A stretch of 64,000 nucleotides of DNA, from NCBI GenBank assembly GCA_947579665.1, contig OX388345.1, positions 66,517,454-66,581,453 on the forward strand, written 5' to 3'. The position numbers and the translations under genes were made by a program. The notes under the pieces were generated by a model that was not told the DNA's origin, did not search any database, and was given only the letters and a program-made list of their open reading frames with translations. The DNA comes from Sympetrum striolatum (lineage: Eukaryota > Arthropoda > Insecta > Odonata > Libellulidae). Below are positions 24,000 to 37,204 of this stretch, piece after piece (the stretch's first letter is position 1; every line of letters starts with the position of its first letter).

Positions 24000-24570
24000 G
24001 GAGTAAATTCGTATTTACCTCTCCACCACAGGGAATTCGGACGCTGCGAGAAATACATTTCAGCCGCCTTCCCAACACTCCGCTCCGGAAAACAGATGAC
24101 AGTCGTGGAAACTGCACTAAATATCCGCAAAGATTTACACCGCACACGGCAAAGAAGAGGATGCACTTAGGGGAGAGTTGCACAGTGGGTAAAACAAGGG
24201 AATTCGTAAGATGAATTTTCCCACGAAGATTAACCGGCAGATTTAGGAGGATCGACTAAGTAGGTCGACCGCACCGCGTGCGGCACAGAGGGAAAAGAAC
24301 TCCTTCCGAGGGAATAGTTTATATGCATTCGGAGGACGCATCCTGGAAAGGAGCGGACACGACTCATTTCCTTGGTTCGCAAAAACGACCGCGAGTGAGA
24401 GCGCCGGCGGATACGCGCTCCTTCTGTCCATTTTCGCTTTTCTTCATTTCCCGTATTTCCTTCCATTCGCTCGGCCTCGGACGTAAGCAAAGGGCTCCTT
24501 ATGACGCTGGTAAACAGTAAGATCACAACACCGTTGGGTCGACCTCTGTGAAAGATATCTGCTGGTACAC
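24000..24570. other. GC-rich island
   Basis: CpG-rich stretch with overlapping ORFs on both strands (minus 24230-24730, plus 24278-24520, minus 24243-24431). The longest product is Arg/Ser-rich with no recognisable domain. Regulatory island or unrecognised exon. Confidence 0.3.
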
Positions 24571-24790
24571 GGGACGCAATTTCAGTTGGGCAATTTAAGG
24601 AAAAAAATGTCTTAAAGCGAACAAAGCCGCACTCGCTATTATAAGTCAACGCGGATATAAAATGATAGTTATGTAATACGAGTAAAATATAGCTTGCATA
24701 CTGCAAGCAGATCGACAACAATAATTTCATGTCCGCATCATATCGGGACGGCCCTCAAAAGAAAAAAAAAGGTATTGAAAATATTCTTAA

Positions 24791-25735
24791 AATTCGCTGC
24801 AATTTAATCGTCTGGCAACGAACCCGGGTCTTCCTGGTAAGTTTACTATGCAGCACAACAAAAAATCACCATCTCTTACTATGTGTGAAAATTCAAGCAG
24901 AAATATTGGCTACAACTGCCTCAAACGACGTTCTACTTTTCAGGAATGTAAATGGCTCTCTGGATTCGAACCAAGGACGATCTTGAAATCTAAAACATGT
25001 TCATGAAAGTTATTTATGATCTCTATCTATTTGCCGAATTTCAAGTTTCTATATTATTGGGATAGGGCTCAAAATAATTATTAAAAATCGGATCAACTAC
25101 TGATATAAGAGACGCCTGGTGTCGAAACCAGGAAATATATTTACGCTGTGAATGCACAGTATGAATTTAAAGGACTTGATCTTATTTTGTGCAAAGTTTG
25201 AAATCGATATCATGCCGGGAAGTACCTAAAATTTGTCTCCGTTATCTCCATAAGAAATGCATAGAGGAATGTAAATGGCCCTCTGGGATCGAACCAAGGA
25301 CCATCAGCGAATACAAAAAATTTGATTATGAAATAAATTTATGATCTCCAACCTCATGCCGAATTTCAAGTATCCATGCCATCGGGAAAGGGTCCAAAAA
25401 AAATCATAAAAATCGCCACAATGCTTTTTAAACGGCCGATTTTTGCCTCGACCTAGCATCGAACTTAGGATATTTTTCGTAAAACTCATTTATGATTTCG
25501 ATAGATCATTACCATATATATAGGCTCCTTGAGTTTTATTTCTCTACCTATCCGGAAAGTATTTTTTTTTAATTCCCGAAAATCACGGCAATGCATTTAA
25601 ACGGGAAAAATCGGGACTTTGGGGCCCTCTGGAATCGAACCTATGACACTGACGATCAAAGTCGCTTTTTTCCTGGGGGTTTCACGTTATGGCCAATACG
25701 TGGTAAAAATTTCGAGTCAATGACGCCAGTAGTTT
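24791..25735. repeat. Tandem array of about 160-175-bp units carrying B-box-like motifs
   Basis: A CTCTGGRATCGAACCNAGGA motif or its derivative recurs at about 24952, 25274, 25446 and 25621. Weaker forms occur at about 24822 (CGAACCCGGGTC) and 25110 (GGTGTCGAAACCAGG). Between them come TTTATGATCTC, GCCGAATTTCAAGT (25040, 25360), an ATCGGGAAAGGGTCC-like block and AATCGCCACAATGC (25411) / AATCACGGCAATGC (25581), in the same order. Adjacent unit distances are about 130-175 bases. Units are diverged but colinear, so this is an old tandem array of about five or six units. The complement of the shared motif is a tRNA B-box-like GGTTCGATCCC. Confidence 0.7.
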
Positions 25736-25739
25736 AGCC

Positions 25740-28700
25740 TGTGAATTAGTATCCTATCTGGGTATCTGGGTATATCATGAATGAATCCGGAGAAGCATCT
25801 ATATATAATAGATAATAAATTAAAATGATAATTAAATTTAAATGTAGTGATTAATGAACTGATGAACAGTTTAGATATACAATTAAGGTGTTTCAATCTA
25901 AAAATTTAAAGAAATTACTTTGTTTAATTAATGTTTATGGAAATTCTCGAAACTGTACGTGGTGGACAATTTTTACGAACACGGCTGAATTTATCGCAAA
26001 AAAAAACAGTAAGAGAAAAGTAACTACGTCAATGTTACCGAAACCTTGTCGGCCAGCGTATATACCTCCCCACCAAAACTTTTAAAAGGTATATATCATC
26101 TTTAAGAACTCTTTAAAAGCTACTTAAGGAGCACTACCTCTGAGGAACGACTCAATGGAAATCATACAGACATATTCATGAGAAATTCAAGTCACTGCTA
26201 ATGAAATTCTTTCAGTCCTCGCTGACTAATCAAGAAAATTGAATATCGAACTAAAAATTTCAAATAAATAAAAATTCCTGATGATAGATCAGTAAAATAA
26301 TGTTTCCTTTAATCTTATTTTTTTCATAAATAATGTGCAGTGTTCTTGAATTTTTTTAAATTAATCTTATGGAAACCTCATCAGATATATTTCTGGATAC
26401 ATCAGAGATTTATCATTCCAGTCTACTTTAAAAAATGTCTATAAAATATGAAACCTTGAGAATTATTAAAGTAATTTTTGGTAATTCCAGTAAAATTGCC
26501 GCAAAGTAGTACCATATGCGGAAATTCTAATCACCAGAGAACCCTTTATAATTCTATAATATTTACTATAATAAGGTATGATTTACTGTCATGTTATTTT
26601 ACTAATTAGGATGAATAGCTCAATGAAATAGGGTCTCAAGACTAATGCCTCATCCATGCATCAGGATCCGCAGATGAGTTTAAATGTCTTTGTTTTTAGA
26701 TGAAAAGTAATTATACTAATTCACGCGCTGATTACTATGATGGCTCAATATTGGTCGAAATAAAGGATAAAATGGGTCGAAAATGTTATAAATTAGCTAT
26801 AGATATTAATTAAAAAATAATTTAAAATATCAAAAAACGATGAAATGGGCCATAAGTAGCAAACTTCACATATGAAAATGCATGAACGATTGCCTAAACT
26901 CATTTAGTCGCCACTGCATCAAAAGGTATAATTCAAGAAATCTATGAATTTAATTCCTTTTCAATGGTAGTGCTTGATAGCAAGGCGAAAATTCGGAGGT
27001 AAGTGGATTGATTAAACAACACTTCAATACTTAGAAGTAACCAAAAAATGTTGTTTGCAGATGTTCTGGACCTTCGGAAATATCAAAATAATGAATAGAA
27101 ATGGAATATTCTTAAATTATTCACACCTCTCAATGGAGATGATCGGTAGTTGAAGCTATCTACAGCAGAAAGGCCTAAAAGGAATACGGAGGGATTCGGA
27201 GAACTACGCTCATGAGATATTGGTAATACAGGAAGGATACATATATGAATAAGATGATAACAAATTTAAAGAGATAAATGACGTAGGCAAGGAGACGGAT
27301 GATAAATATTAAAACAACAAGTCTTACTTAACCATTTTAAATAAAAAGAGTCTTACTTATAAAAAAAGTCTTACTTATAGAGGATCACACACAACTGATC
27401 AGTACGCTACACTTCTGGATGATTTAATCCAAGTAAAGAAAACAGGAAATTTATATGGTAGGAAATACATAGATAATTTTCGAAGGATTTCATAGCCTCA
27501 GTATGTCATAGAATCATCTGAACAGTTAATAGTCACAGAAATTGATTCGATTTAGATCAATATTAGCATAGCTGACTATTCTCGCATCGCTTTAAAGACT
27601 TCCCGAAGGGAAAATCCATCTGCTCACAAAAAAACGTCCTTCGCTCAACTTCCTTGTGTATTGAATCAGACGAGTGTTTTTGTTGAATCCGTTCAAGCAT
27701 CTGCTTAAGGAACACGTCGATGCGTGATCATCGATCGGTCACGACAGCTGTCAGAGGAGACGTTTGGATAAACAACACCGATTTTAAACAATGACATGGC
27801 ATAATATGGGCTCCACAATACGATAAGAGAAATAAATATGAGAATTGGGAACTTTTGCACAAATTTCGAGGAAAAAATTAATTTTCTGGATAAATTATAT
27901 TACTATATAATGTATTAAATTCATCGCTGCCTTCCAAAAGGGTTTAAAGAAGAAGAAAGCCTCTACGAAACCACAAGTACTAATAAACATAGCAAATTAT
28001 ATATATCTCGCAAGTCTAAATGACAATTTGGTGAACAAAATGAGTGGAAGCCTAATTAATCACTAAGTTATTAGCTAGTTATAACAGCTAATTAATTTCC
28101 GCGAAATGAAATTTAATTGAAGCCTTGAAAAATTCGCCACAGAATAAGAAAACATCGAAAAACGATTAAATGAGTACGACTAATTATAGTATTATTATCT
28201 ATTTGTGAATAATAAAAACGAAAGAAATTTTACTATATCTGTAGTTGTCATTAAACAAATGAAGAGAAATCCATAAATCGATCTCAATTAGTGAGCCTCT
28301 CAGGCATTACTGAAACATCAAAGTCTGATTATATTTATTACATATTATATATTACAGATAATATACTTATGTGTACATATATACATACGTGTACTCAACT
28401 ATGTATGAATTCTATGGTTATAGATACAATACATCACCAATGACGCTTTACAAGTTGACGTTACGTAATAAACTTACAGTAAAGCTCCCCTTTATAGTAA
28501 GATAGCGATAAAAGAGGAAAACCTTTTAATAAAGTACACGATCTCAGATAATAGTTTTCCTTCCGTGATTTCAAGATAAAAAATTACTGGGAATGTGAAA
28601 TTAAAAGTGTCCTAAGCAATTTCTGAAGATAAATCAGCGAAACCAAGGTTAAGCGAGCAACCACTCGCGAGTTCTAAACCAAGATTAATTGACGGACATG

Positions 28701-28790
28701 TCTGCGATTCGAAAGCTCGACGACTTCATTAGACATCTCCGAGCGTATTCATTTAAAAGCCCCATTTCCTCGTCTATTGACCTTTTTGCA
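25740..28790. other. Long stretch without a supported gene
   Basis: AT-rich anonymous DNA. Three copies of AGTCTTACTTA near 27320, 27349 and 27367 form a short local repeat. A weak GC-richer patch lies at about 27590-27780. No coding or RNA gene signal was seen. Confidence 0.45.
27319..27381 (+). repeat. AGTCTTACTTA short direct repeats (x3)
   Basis: Three copies of AGTCTTACTTA are spaced 29 and 18 bases apart within an A-rich context. Local duplication only. Confidence 0.6.
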
Positions 28791-28794
28791 TCAT

Positions 28795-29160
28795 TTCGCA
28801 GAGAGATACCTCAACTCAAACAGCGGAACTAAACGACCGGGGAGGCGAAATGAAGGGCTTTGAGAGATAAAAGATTCCTTTTTATCCATCCGCGGCATAA
28901 ATGAGCCGAGACGAGCTCTTCGTGGAACGAAGCTAAGTCCTTCCATTGAGAACGCTTGCGAAACGCGGATGGAAAACTGGAGCGCTTAGCGCGGGGCGTC
29001 CTTTTCATTTCCAGGCGAAACCCAATTCGACTGGGCGGGAATCCACCGGTCAAACGCCCGCGCACGCCCATCAGATTGCATGCGACACACTCGCTCCATC
29101 TCAATGAACACACCGATGACGATGTCCTGCGGCCTAGAGGCTTTATGTAGAACATCGTTA
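28795..29160. other. GC-rich island with opposing ORFs
   Basis: GC- and CpG-rich against AT-rich flanks. A 108-codon minus-strand ORF (28829-29155) and a 64-codon plus-strand ORF (28956-29150) overlap. The minus product is Arg/Ser/Leu-rich with one Cys-x-x-Cys pair but no recognisable fold. No convincing splice sites. Nature undecided. Confidence 0.3.
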
Positions 29161-32100
29161 TCTAACCCAACAGAACCTAGTTACAGCAAGGATGCGGAAA
29201 CATTATGGGATTTATAGTTCATCTGCCATTGTGCAAACATGGGAGTTTATTTTCTTTAAAGGGCCTTAAATTCTGGAGAACACTACCGATGAGTGGGCGT
29301 TGAAGAAAGAGTTCAAGACACAACTACTTTTGAATGAATCTATGAATCCCAAAATAGGGTTAGAAACAGCCGATGATAATGTTTCTGAAGTTATACATCT
29401 CGCTTGGTAGCCATGTCCTTGTATTTAATATTTCCGCCTTAGTTACTCGTATAAAATTCACAGTATCAATGTGAAGTGATGTGGAAATCCATCACCCAAA
29501 AGGAAACTGTTATTGGTACAGACGATTCTGATACGATATAATTCGTCGGGACAAGTAAATATTGCAGAATTAATAATTGCAGTTTATATTTCTATTGCGC
29601 CTTTTCATTTATTATCAAACCTTAATTGTTAGATAATAACCCAACAGCTTTAGTCTAGGTAAGTAGGTAAGCCTAAGTAACATTTGTCTACAGTAGTCAG
29701 TAATGCTCGGGTAAGGTCACTCGGTCGTTCTAGAAAACCGCTTATGCTTCCGCTTCATTTCACATAATTATTTCAAAACCCTACCCTTCAATGTTGAATA
29801 CTTCGTGTTCCACAAAATAACGTAGTTTTCCGATTATCTAGTTCAGTAGTTCCTCGAAAAGAGCACCTCTATTAAAAAAAATTGAAAATTTTGAAAATCA
29901 AAGAGCCTTCATTTGGGTTTCGATGATCTTTTAAAGCTGACGGAATTTCTTCATTTCCACCGTCAACGCGAAATATTCCTTCCTTGGTAATTGATTCGCA
30001 GATATAAGACGGCTATCAGAAAATGCGCGGTGCATTTTAATTAACCATGACGATGGTATCTGTTATCATTTGTAAACAGAATCCCACGTTAGTAAATAAA
30101 CTGCGCGAGAGTAAACATGTTGCGGCAACTAATATTATGTGTAAAAAAATGATGCATAGAATTTGAATCTGTAGAATTTCATAAATTGTTTTGAAATTAT
30201 TCATAAAACAGTAAAACGGAAAATCGGAAAACACGATTCACGCTCGAGCCAATTGAGAGAACGTATTGAGAAGTAACGGCTATCTAATAACTAATTATTA
30301 TAGTCATATTCAACAAAGGAGAATGATTTGTTGAATTCTAAGTAGAAAAGTGAAACTTAAGGAAACATGAGAAGATTTTTGTATTAGTTCGAATTACCTA
30401 AATTCACCACAAATATTCGGGTTTGACCGAAATATTTTTTTTTATTATGTAGTTCTAAATCTGAAGCATCTAAAAGAGGCAATAGAAGAATTCAAGGTTG
30501 TAGCTTCATTTTTTTCTTGTTCCTCCACACTGTCTCGAGAGTTCAAGGCATAAAATCCTAAAAAGAGAGAAAAGTGAAAGGAAACAAAAAGCCCTGTCAT
30601 ATGGTCAGCCAAACAAAAGAGATGCAAACAATTTCCACGAGAAACTGACATAGTCAATCCGGATTAAAACTTTCAATTAATTTTATACTCTGATAAAGTA
30701 CATCGAGGATTAACGAAGTAATTCAGATTGACAGTAAGAATAATACCCATTTCAATAGGAATTAATACAGATGATTTTCATGCTTAAAAATCTAAGAATG
30801 ATTTCTCACCATGGTACGGATGATCACAAAACAAAAAATGGAATATAAAATTTATGGAATCTTAATTTATGGAATATGCACTTATTCATATAATTTTGTT
30901 AACAAACTTATTTGTTACGTCGACTAAAAATGAAACTGTGGGCTTGCTAAGTGATTTAATTCGTTTTCTTTCTCACTTTTTGGTGAAAAATTATTTGAAT
31001 GTAGACAATACGACACTCTACTGCGGCCTAATCGGCACATACGCGACCTATGGGTTTCTTACGAGACCGAATGGGATTTATAAACATGGGGTATTCCCAT
31101 GAAAAAAGGTTTCCTACCCCTGATGAAGACGATCCTTTTTGCAACATATCCTAAAATATTCGTGGAATAAAAATAAAAATGAATCATCATCGATGGTTCA
31201 GAGTTATATTAATTAAGCACAAAAGAGAGACACAAATTAACTACTTTTAAAGAAGCAACTAGCAATTAACTTAGCAACAGCAGACACTACCGATATGCAA
31301 ATCAATCAAATTGATAGATTTCATGTTGTAGTACCGTAATAATTCGTCATCGAACATGGGCAAAAGCGAACCTATTAAACAGAGGTAGAACTTAATTATA
31401 TTATCACAGTGTGGCTGTTGGGTGACTGGCGGTAGACCCAAATTAAGAAATAATTTCAGATATAGCCTTATTTTCAAAAAGTTTAAGTTATGAAGGAGTA
31501 GTCTTTTTAATGTATTTATGGTTAGGACAATGAAATGAATCATACATTAAAAAATTCATCCCAATCATTCCTTAGTGAGATCTCAATGCAATTTAAAAGA
31601 TTAAGAGAACAATGCGAAAGCACATTCCAAATTAAATTAGTATCTATGAATTGCAAAATAAGAATGGACATTAAGGAAATACAATTTGTATATTTAACGT
31701 TATTTTCATAGTAGGATAGAATATTTGTGTGAAATAAAATATAAAGATAGTGTAGAAAATACAAAATATCCTTCCTATATCATGGTTTTCCATAAAGTTA
31801 CGCCTTTCCACATCGATTTCATAAGATTGAAAACTTGACAAGAACAAACGCGAAAGAAAGGCGTTTTCATTTTCTGTTTGAAAAAAAAAGCGAGGAAGAT
31901 GCTGAATTCTTTTGGTGGAGGTGTTTGCGTCGCAATATCCACATCTCTGGAAACAGGATGGTCAGAAAAAGGATTCTGCGCAGTGAAAGGAAGACTTGAG
32001 CCACTTGTTTAATTAGTCTCATAAGTCTAACGAGTTTTCAAGGATATACTGGATATCTTCGCGCACAGGTCAAGAGAAAATGTCACTTTTTATATTGAGA

Positions 32101-32344
32101 GGTGTGAAATCCATACGATTGCATAACAGACACTGGTCCAACGACGTGATAGGAGATATACGATATGAATATCATAGTTAATTCAACGAAAGAAACGAAG
32201 GATGGAAATTAAAGATTTCTAAAAGCTTTTATTCTTTTCCTAAGAACGTACGGATAAAATACTTTCACTTCTAGTCCGAAAATTTCTCTATAAAGAATCT
32301 CAACTGTTTCCCCTCTTCTGAGTCGTCATCTTTAAACAAATTTT
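29161..32344. other. Long stretch without a supported gene
   Basis: AT-rich; short ORFs (for example minus 30445-30657 and plus 30869-31102) have no recognised domain. The only specific element is a possible Penelope-like end at 31118-31185, listed separately. Confidence 0.45.
31118..31185 (+). other. Possible decayed Penelope-like element 3' end
   Basis: CCTGATGAAGACGATCC at 31119-31135 carries the CTGATGA half of a hammerhead core. GCAACATATCC follows where a CGAAAC half would be expected, then GGAATAAAAATAAAA. The order resembles Penelope-like terminal repeats, but the second half of the core is degraded, so this is only suggestive. Confidence 0.25.
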
Positions 32345-32399
32345 AATAATTTGAACATCATACAATGTTACTCCTACATTGTATGATGTTCAAATTATT
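32345..32399. repeat. Perfect 24-bp hairpin with 7-nt loop
   Basis: AATAATTTGAACATCATACA ATGT (32345-32368) is exactly complementary to 32376-32399, with loop TACTCCT. A perfect 24-bp stem is much longer than expected by chance. It is shorter and more perfect than typical animal miRNA precursors, so a recent snap-back duplication is more likely than a small-RNA gene. Confidence 0.9.
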
Positions 32400-34268
32400 T
32401 ATATTACTATACGTCAATCCTTATTATCCCATAAGTATAAATTAACTTCAATATTTAACCCAGCAACTAATTATGCTTATGGTATATTTACAATTAGTCT
32501 GCAGTTGAAAGGTATCACAGTATCGATAATAAACATTCGGCCAGTGAAATAAATATACTTTGTACCACTCAATTTTACGAATGAAAGTGATACACTTGCT
32601 CGAAAATCTAATTCAGCGCAAATATTTGCTGGATTTATTTAGATTAAAACAGACAGGAAATAGTTGCCTGGGATGTAGATGAAAATATATTGCTTGGAAA
32701 CATGAAAAAATTAATTTCTTGATAATTGCTTCGCAAATACTTGACGGCTATCAGAAAATTCGCAATGCATTTCAACTAACTTGATCTGATAGTCATTATT
32801 TGTATCTAAGTTGAGAAGTAAAACTTCAGTCAACACCTAGAGATTTCGCTCGCAAAGGAAACACTACGATTTCAATAAAAATGCGAAAGATTTATTTAAA
32901 ATTACTCTGCCTACGAGGTATCCACAGTGCTAGCAGAAGAATTTTCCTATCGGTATTTCCAATTAGCTGTGTAAATTTGCATTTCTCCTTGACAAAGCAT
33001 TTGCAACACCTTGTGTTGCGATAAAAACTGGAGATAATCTTCCTACATCTCGTGTGCAATTGAAACCCGACTCCAAGCATTTCAATATGCTGCTAAGTGA
33101 TCGCATTGGAAAACCGGCGATTCTTAGCTAAACGATAATAATACTAGAATAGAACATAGAATAATATGATAAGTTGATGCAAAGTAGACATATAGAATCA
33201 CTATTGCCTTGTTGAAAAGTGCCTCTAGGTTTCGAAAATATTATTCACATACTGAAATCTTTCTCTGTGATTCCCTAAATGAAGCACATTTTCGATTGAA
33301 GCCTACTGTATCAGCCTTCACCGCAGATATAAGAACATTACTTAGCATAGAAAACTTTTATTCGATCTCATGAAATTTATATTAGAAATGTAGCAAATAT
33401 TAAATATGATTTATCTATCTTAAGCAGAACACACGAGAAAGCCTATGAGCAACGATCTCTAAGACGATTTTTTTAGCATCGTGGATACAATGGTTGAATT
33501 ATGAACACATCACCGTATACCACAAAGTGACCTCATTAGTAAACAAGTTATACCTTCATGTAATCACCATAAACAGGACAAAACCAGGATTTAATCTTTG
33601 CCATTAGTCCTCCTATTCAGATGCTTAGTAGGTTGAAGGACGTGGGTTGAAAATTGCCTCCATTATTAGCTCTGAGATTTCTAATGAATGAACGTAAGGT
33701 CAGAGGGCAGCATGCGTCAACTCTGAGGTAAATCTTAGGTTATCTGTTAGGAAAGTTAGAGTTACAATCTGTTAGAGACTACAAAGAGCTGGATTATTAA
33801 ATTTTCCAAACATAATCAAAGAATGATAATAGAGAACAGTAGTAGATTCTATAAGAAGTAGAAAACAGTATAAAATGCTTTGTCCGTTCTCATTGGCTGA
33901 ATAAAGGGAAGTTCTATAAGGAAAATAGTTCAATGTCTAAACAAATGTGGATTACACCATGCATAAAAAGTCTGATGGACTATATGCAGTTCAAAAGAAA
34001 AAAACGAGTCAGACCGAACCTAAAATATGTGGTGCATATTACAACAGTAGTAGTAATACAATACAAATCAGTGCATAACTTAGTACGTAAGCTAACATAT
34101 TAATAATAACTTTCATTCCTTCTTCCATTATGTATTAAAAGTGTAATTATAATATAATTATAATGTACACCATTATAATGAAGGAACGTAGGTACCCCTA
34201 AGGTGACAGTCACCTTATTCGGGATAAGCTACTCTTCATTAAATTTATCAAAATAGAGTAAATTAATC

Positions 34269-34294
34269 AAAAATAAAATAAATAAAATAAAATA
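34269..34294. repeat. (AAATA)n microsatellite
   Basis: About five imperfect AAATA units in a row within AT-rich DNA. Confidence 0.7.
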
Positions 34295-35764
34295 GTACTA
34301 TAGTAATATGTTTAACATATTCTTCTAAAATGTAGCTACCGGATAGACTGTAAATTGTCTTCATTTGCCTGGAAATGTTCTACGTGACCTAAAAGGAGTT
34401 AATCATACTTTGCAGATCTAATTTCATTTTTCAATAGACAAACACTTATTAAGCCTTGACACTCAATACACTATCCCACGCCATAGGAAGGGCTCATAAT
34501 AAAAAATACCAACAGTTGAGCTGCTAGTTGATAACTTAAAATATCCCGTTAATGGGAATCCATTGATTGCGATAAAATCACATTAACTTACACGGTACTC
34601 GAAGAGTCTGACTGAGAAAGAAAAACAAAAACGTGACCTCCATAAGCGCCCCTTTTCCTCCAAATACGAATTGAACGGTAGAGAAGTTAACTCCCTCTCG
34701 ATGTAAAGGGCAGTTTCTTAAAGGCCATCATTAAAAGAATCCAAAACAAGCGAGGGAAAGCTCCCAAAATTATAGGGAGAGAAGTCATGGGCGATTTGAG
34801 AACTTCCCAATCGTAGCCTTTCGTTTCGTTATCGCACATCCGATCGATGCTTATCCAAAACTACTCTTTGCGCAAAACCATAAGTTAAGCGCAATTTCAC
34901 TACTTCTTGGAATCGCCTCTAAATACGTATTGCGCAGCTGCGATTGCTCCGAAGCGCCTGTGGAAGGGAAAGTAAAACTTCTATCTCCCACATGGTCCTA
35001 TAAACAACGCTAAACACCGCTTGCAGGGAGTAATTGACCATTAAGCACATTTGGAGTAAACTGAGTCGTAACTCTCTACGAGACTTCTTTCTATGACATC
35101 ATTCCTATGGAAACAACTGCATTATAGCATTTTCTGCAGTACAGGACGTTTTAAAAATCCATCTTAACTGCTATGTTAAGCTACATAAGACAAAATTTAA
35201 GTAGACTTAGGGCCACAAGTCATTACGGGATTTGTTTTTGGATCGTCTTTCCTCTAGGAGGCAGGAAAACATTTCACGAAATAAAAATCTAACATTTTTT
35301 TCCACCGGAACTACTCATATAAAAAATTAAATTAAGTATAAAACAGTAAACATTTTTATATTATGAGTAATTAGGATGTGCAGCTATTTTGACAATATTT
35401 TCAACTCGTGTCTGCTTAGGGAGATAGCGTAGCGCAAACGAAAAAGCTAATTCGCTCCATTCCTATAGCATAAATCAGATAATTAAAATCTAAATATTTA
35501 TACGGAAGAAAGTAAAGAATGATATAAGTATAAGTATTTTCGCAATACTCGCAACTTCATTGCAGAAGCAATAGTATTCATAGTATTATGTAGTACGTAC
35601 ATAGTATTCTACCTCTAAGATTTTATAGCTATGGAGATAAACTAAGCTTAACATTCTAGGAGTATATAAGCGATATATGACATTAGACTCTTAAGATACG
35701 AGGAATTTCGACTTCAAAACTTGATTGTTATAATGTATGTACTAGATTGTATAGCTTTGCAACA

Positions 35765-35784
35765 ATTGGTTGTTAACAACCAAT
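35765..35784. repeat. 20-bp perfect palindrome
   Basis: ATTGGTTGTTAACAACCAAT has no spacer and is centred on GTTAAC. It could be a dimeric protein-binding site or chance. Confidence 0.85.
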
Positions 35785-36844
35785 CATTCGATTCAGAAGT
35801 CTCAGATTAAAAACGGAATGGCAAATTAGTAATTTTGGTTAATGGTAGTTAAGTGAGGTTTTTTAAAGGTCCATCCCTAGGCGCCGTTTTTGCAGCTTTA
35901 TCACAGTTTTTTTCCCACGACTCGAGCTCGGAGCTGATAAGGGACCTCGACTTTAATACAACAAATCTTCCATTACCTATGTATGACTTTTTATGATAAT
36001 TTAAATTTAAATATTATCTTTTATTATACTTAAAAACAAAAACAGAGATTGGAATTGAATTTTAACGTCAGAGATAAAAATGGAAAATATTTAAAGTGGA
36101 TAATTCAAAGCATATAAAAGCAATACGGTGTAAATTTTTTTATCAAATTAAAAAAACTCCATCCAATCAAAACTAATCTAAAAATCTTTTCTAGCCCAAA
36201 GAGAAACCTGAATCACAGCCTTTTCCCACGCATATCGCTCGAGTCACCGCGCGACATTCTCCATCGAACCGCAAAGCGTGAATTTAATGAGAGCCTATTC
36301 GTACGTGATACGTTCATCAATTGACCAATGGATCTCACCTCACCCTAACACTTCAAGTAAACTTAACACACCTCCCACGATCATATGTCAAACATGAACG
36401 CTTAAGGGGCGAAGTGAACCGCAATTAAAGACCTGCAAAGCGACTCATTATGACCTTAATGATCTTTGATCATATCAGTAACTGCAAGTGCGCATTTAGT
36501 AGATGATCGACACTGAAGGTGAAGGAATTTTCTATCTAATTGGCTTTCATAAAATTAATTGATTTATGAACCTATTTCTCTGCAGCATCTTCCATGGAAA
36601 CAAAACGTTTATAGGTAGGATCAAAACGTGATTAAGCAGCGTATGAACTATAGATTACCAGTTTATCTATTTTCGTATTTTGTATACTACGCACGTATTC
36701 GATATTTATTACCATCTGCGCAGAATATTTTGAGAAACATATATTGATAATAGTTGTTTTAAATTGTCAGCTACAGGGATGGGAAAACTTTTGTCAGAGA
36801 TGCACCATGGTTGTATAAAAAGTACTTGTACGTCAATGCAGTGC

Positions 36845-37173
36845 CAAACCATAGTATAAGATATTATCTCTATTATTATATCAACAATTAACCTTAGTTG
36901 TTCGTTGAAATTAATTATAAATTAAAATTATAATGAATAGAAAAGAAAATTTATTTACAATAAGGCAAAAATTTCTTAGGCGAAGAATGCGAAGAGGTAC
37001 GACCTGACAAACCGTAGTATTAGATGCTGATATTATCTCTATTATTATATCAACAATTAACCTTAGTTGTTCGTTGAAATTAATTACAAATTAAAATTAT
37101 AAAGAACAGAAAAGAAAATTTATTTACATTAAAGCAAAAATTTCTTAGGCGAAAAATGCGAAGAGGTACGACC
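36845..37173. repeat. Recent two-copy tandem duplication, period about 169 bp
   Basis: GATATTATCTCTATTATTAT starts at 36860 and again at 37029. The two copies match nearly base for base through TTCTTAGGCGAAGAATGCGA (first) and TTCTTAGGCGAAAAATGCGA (second) to GAGGTACGACC. Only a handful of substitutions are visible, so the duplication is recent compared with the others in this window. The left edge probably lies at AAACCATAGTAT (36847), matching AAACCGTAGTAT (about 37009). Confidence 0.9.
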
Positions 37174-37204
37174 CTAAAAGTTTTGAATGCTAAACAAATC
37201 TCTA

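Larger units (their letters stand above)
32400..36844. other. Long stretch without a supported gene
   Basis: AT-rich anonymous DNA with an AAATA microsatellite at 34269-34294, a 20-bp palindrome at 35765-35784 and moderately GC-richer patches near 34620-35000 and 36180-36470. No coding or RNA gene was supported. Confidence 0.45.
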
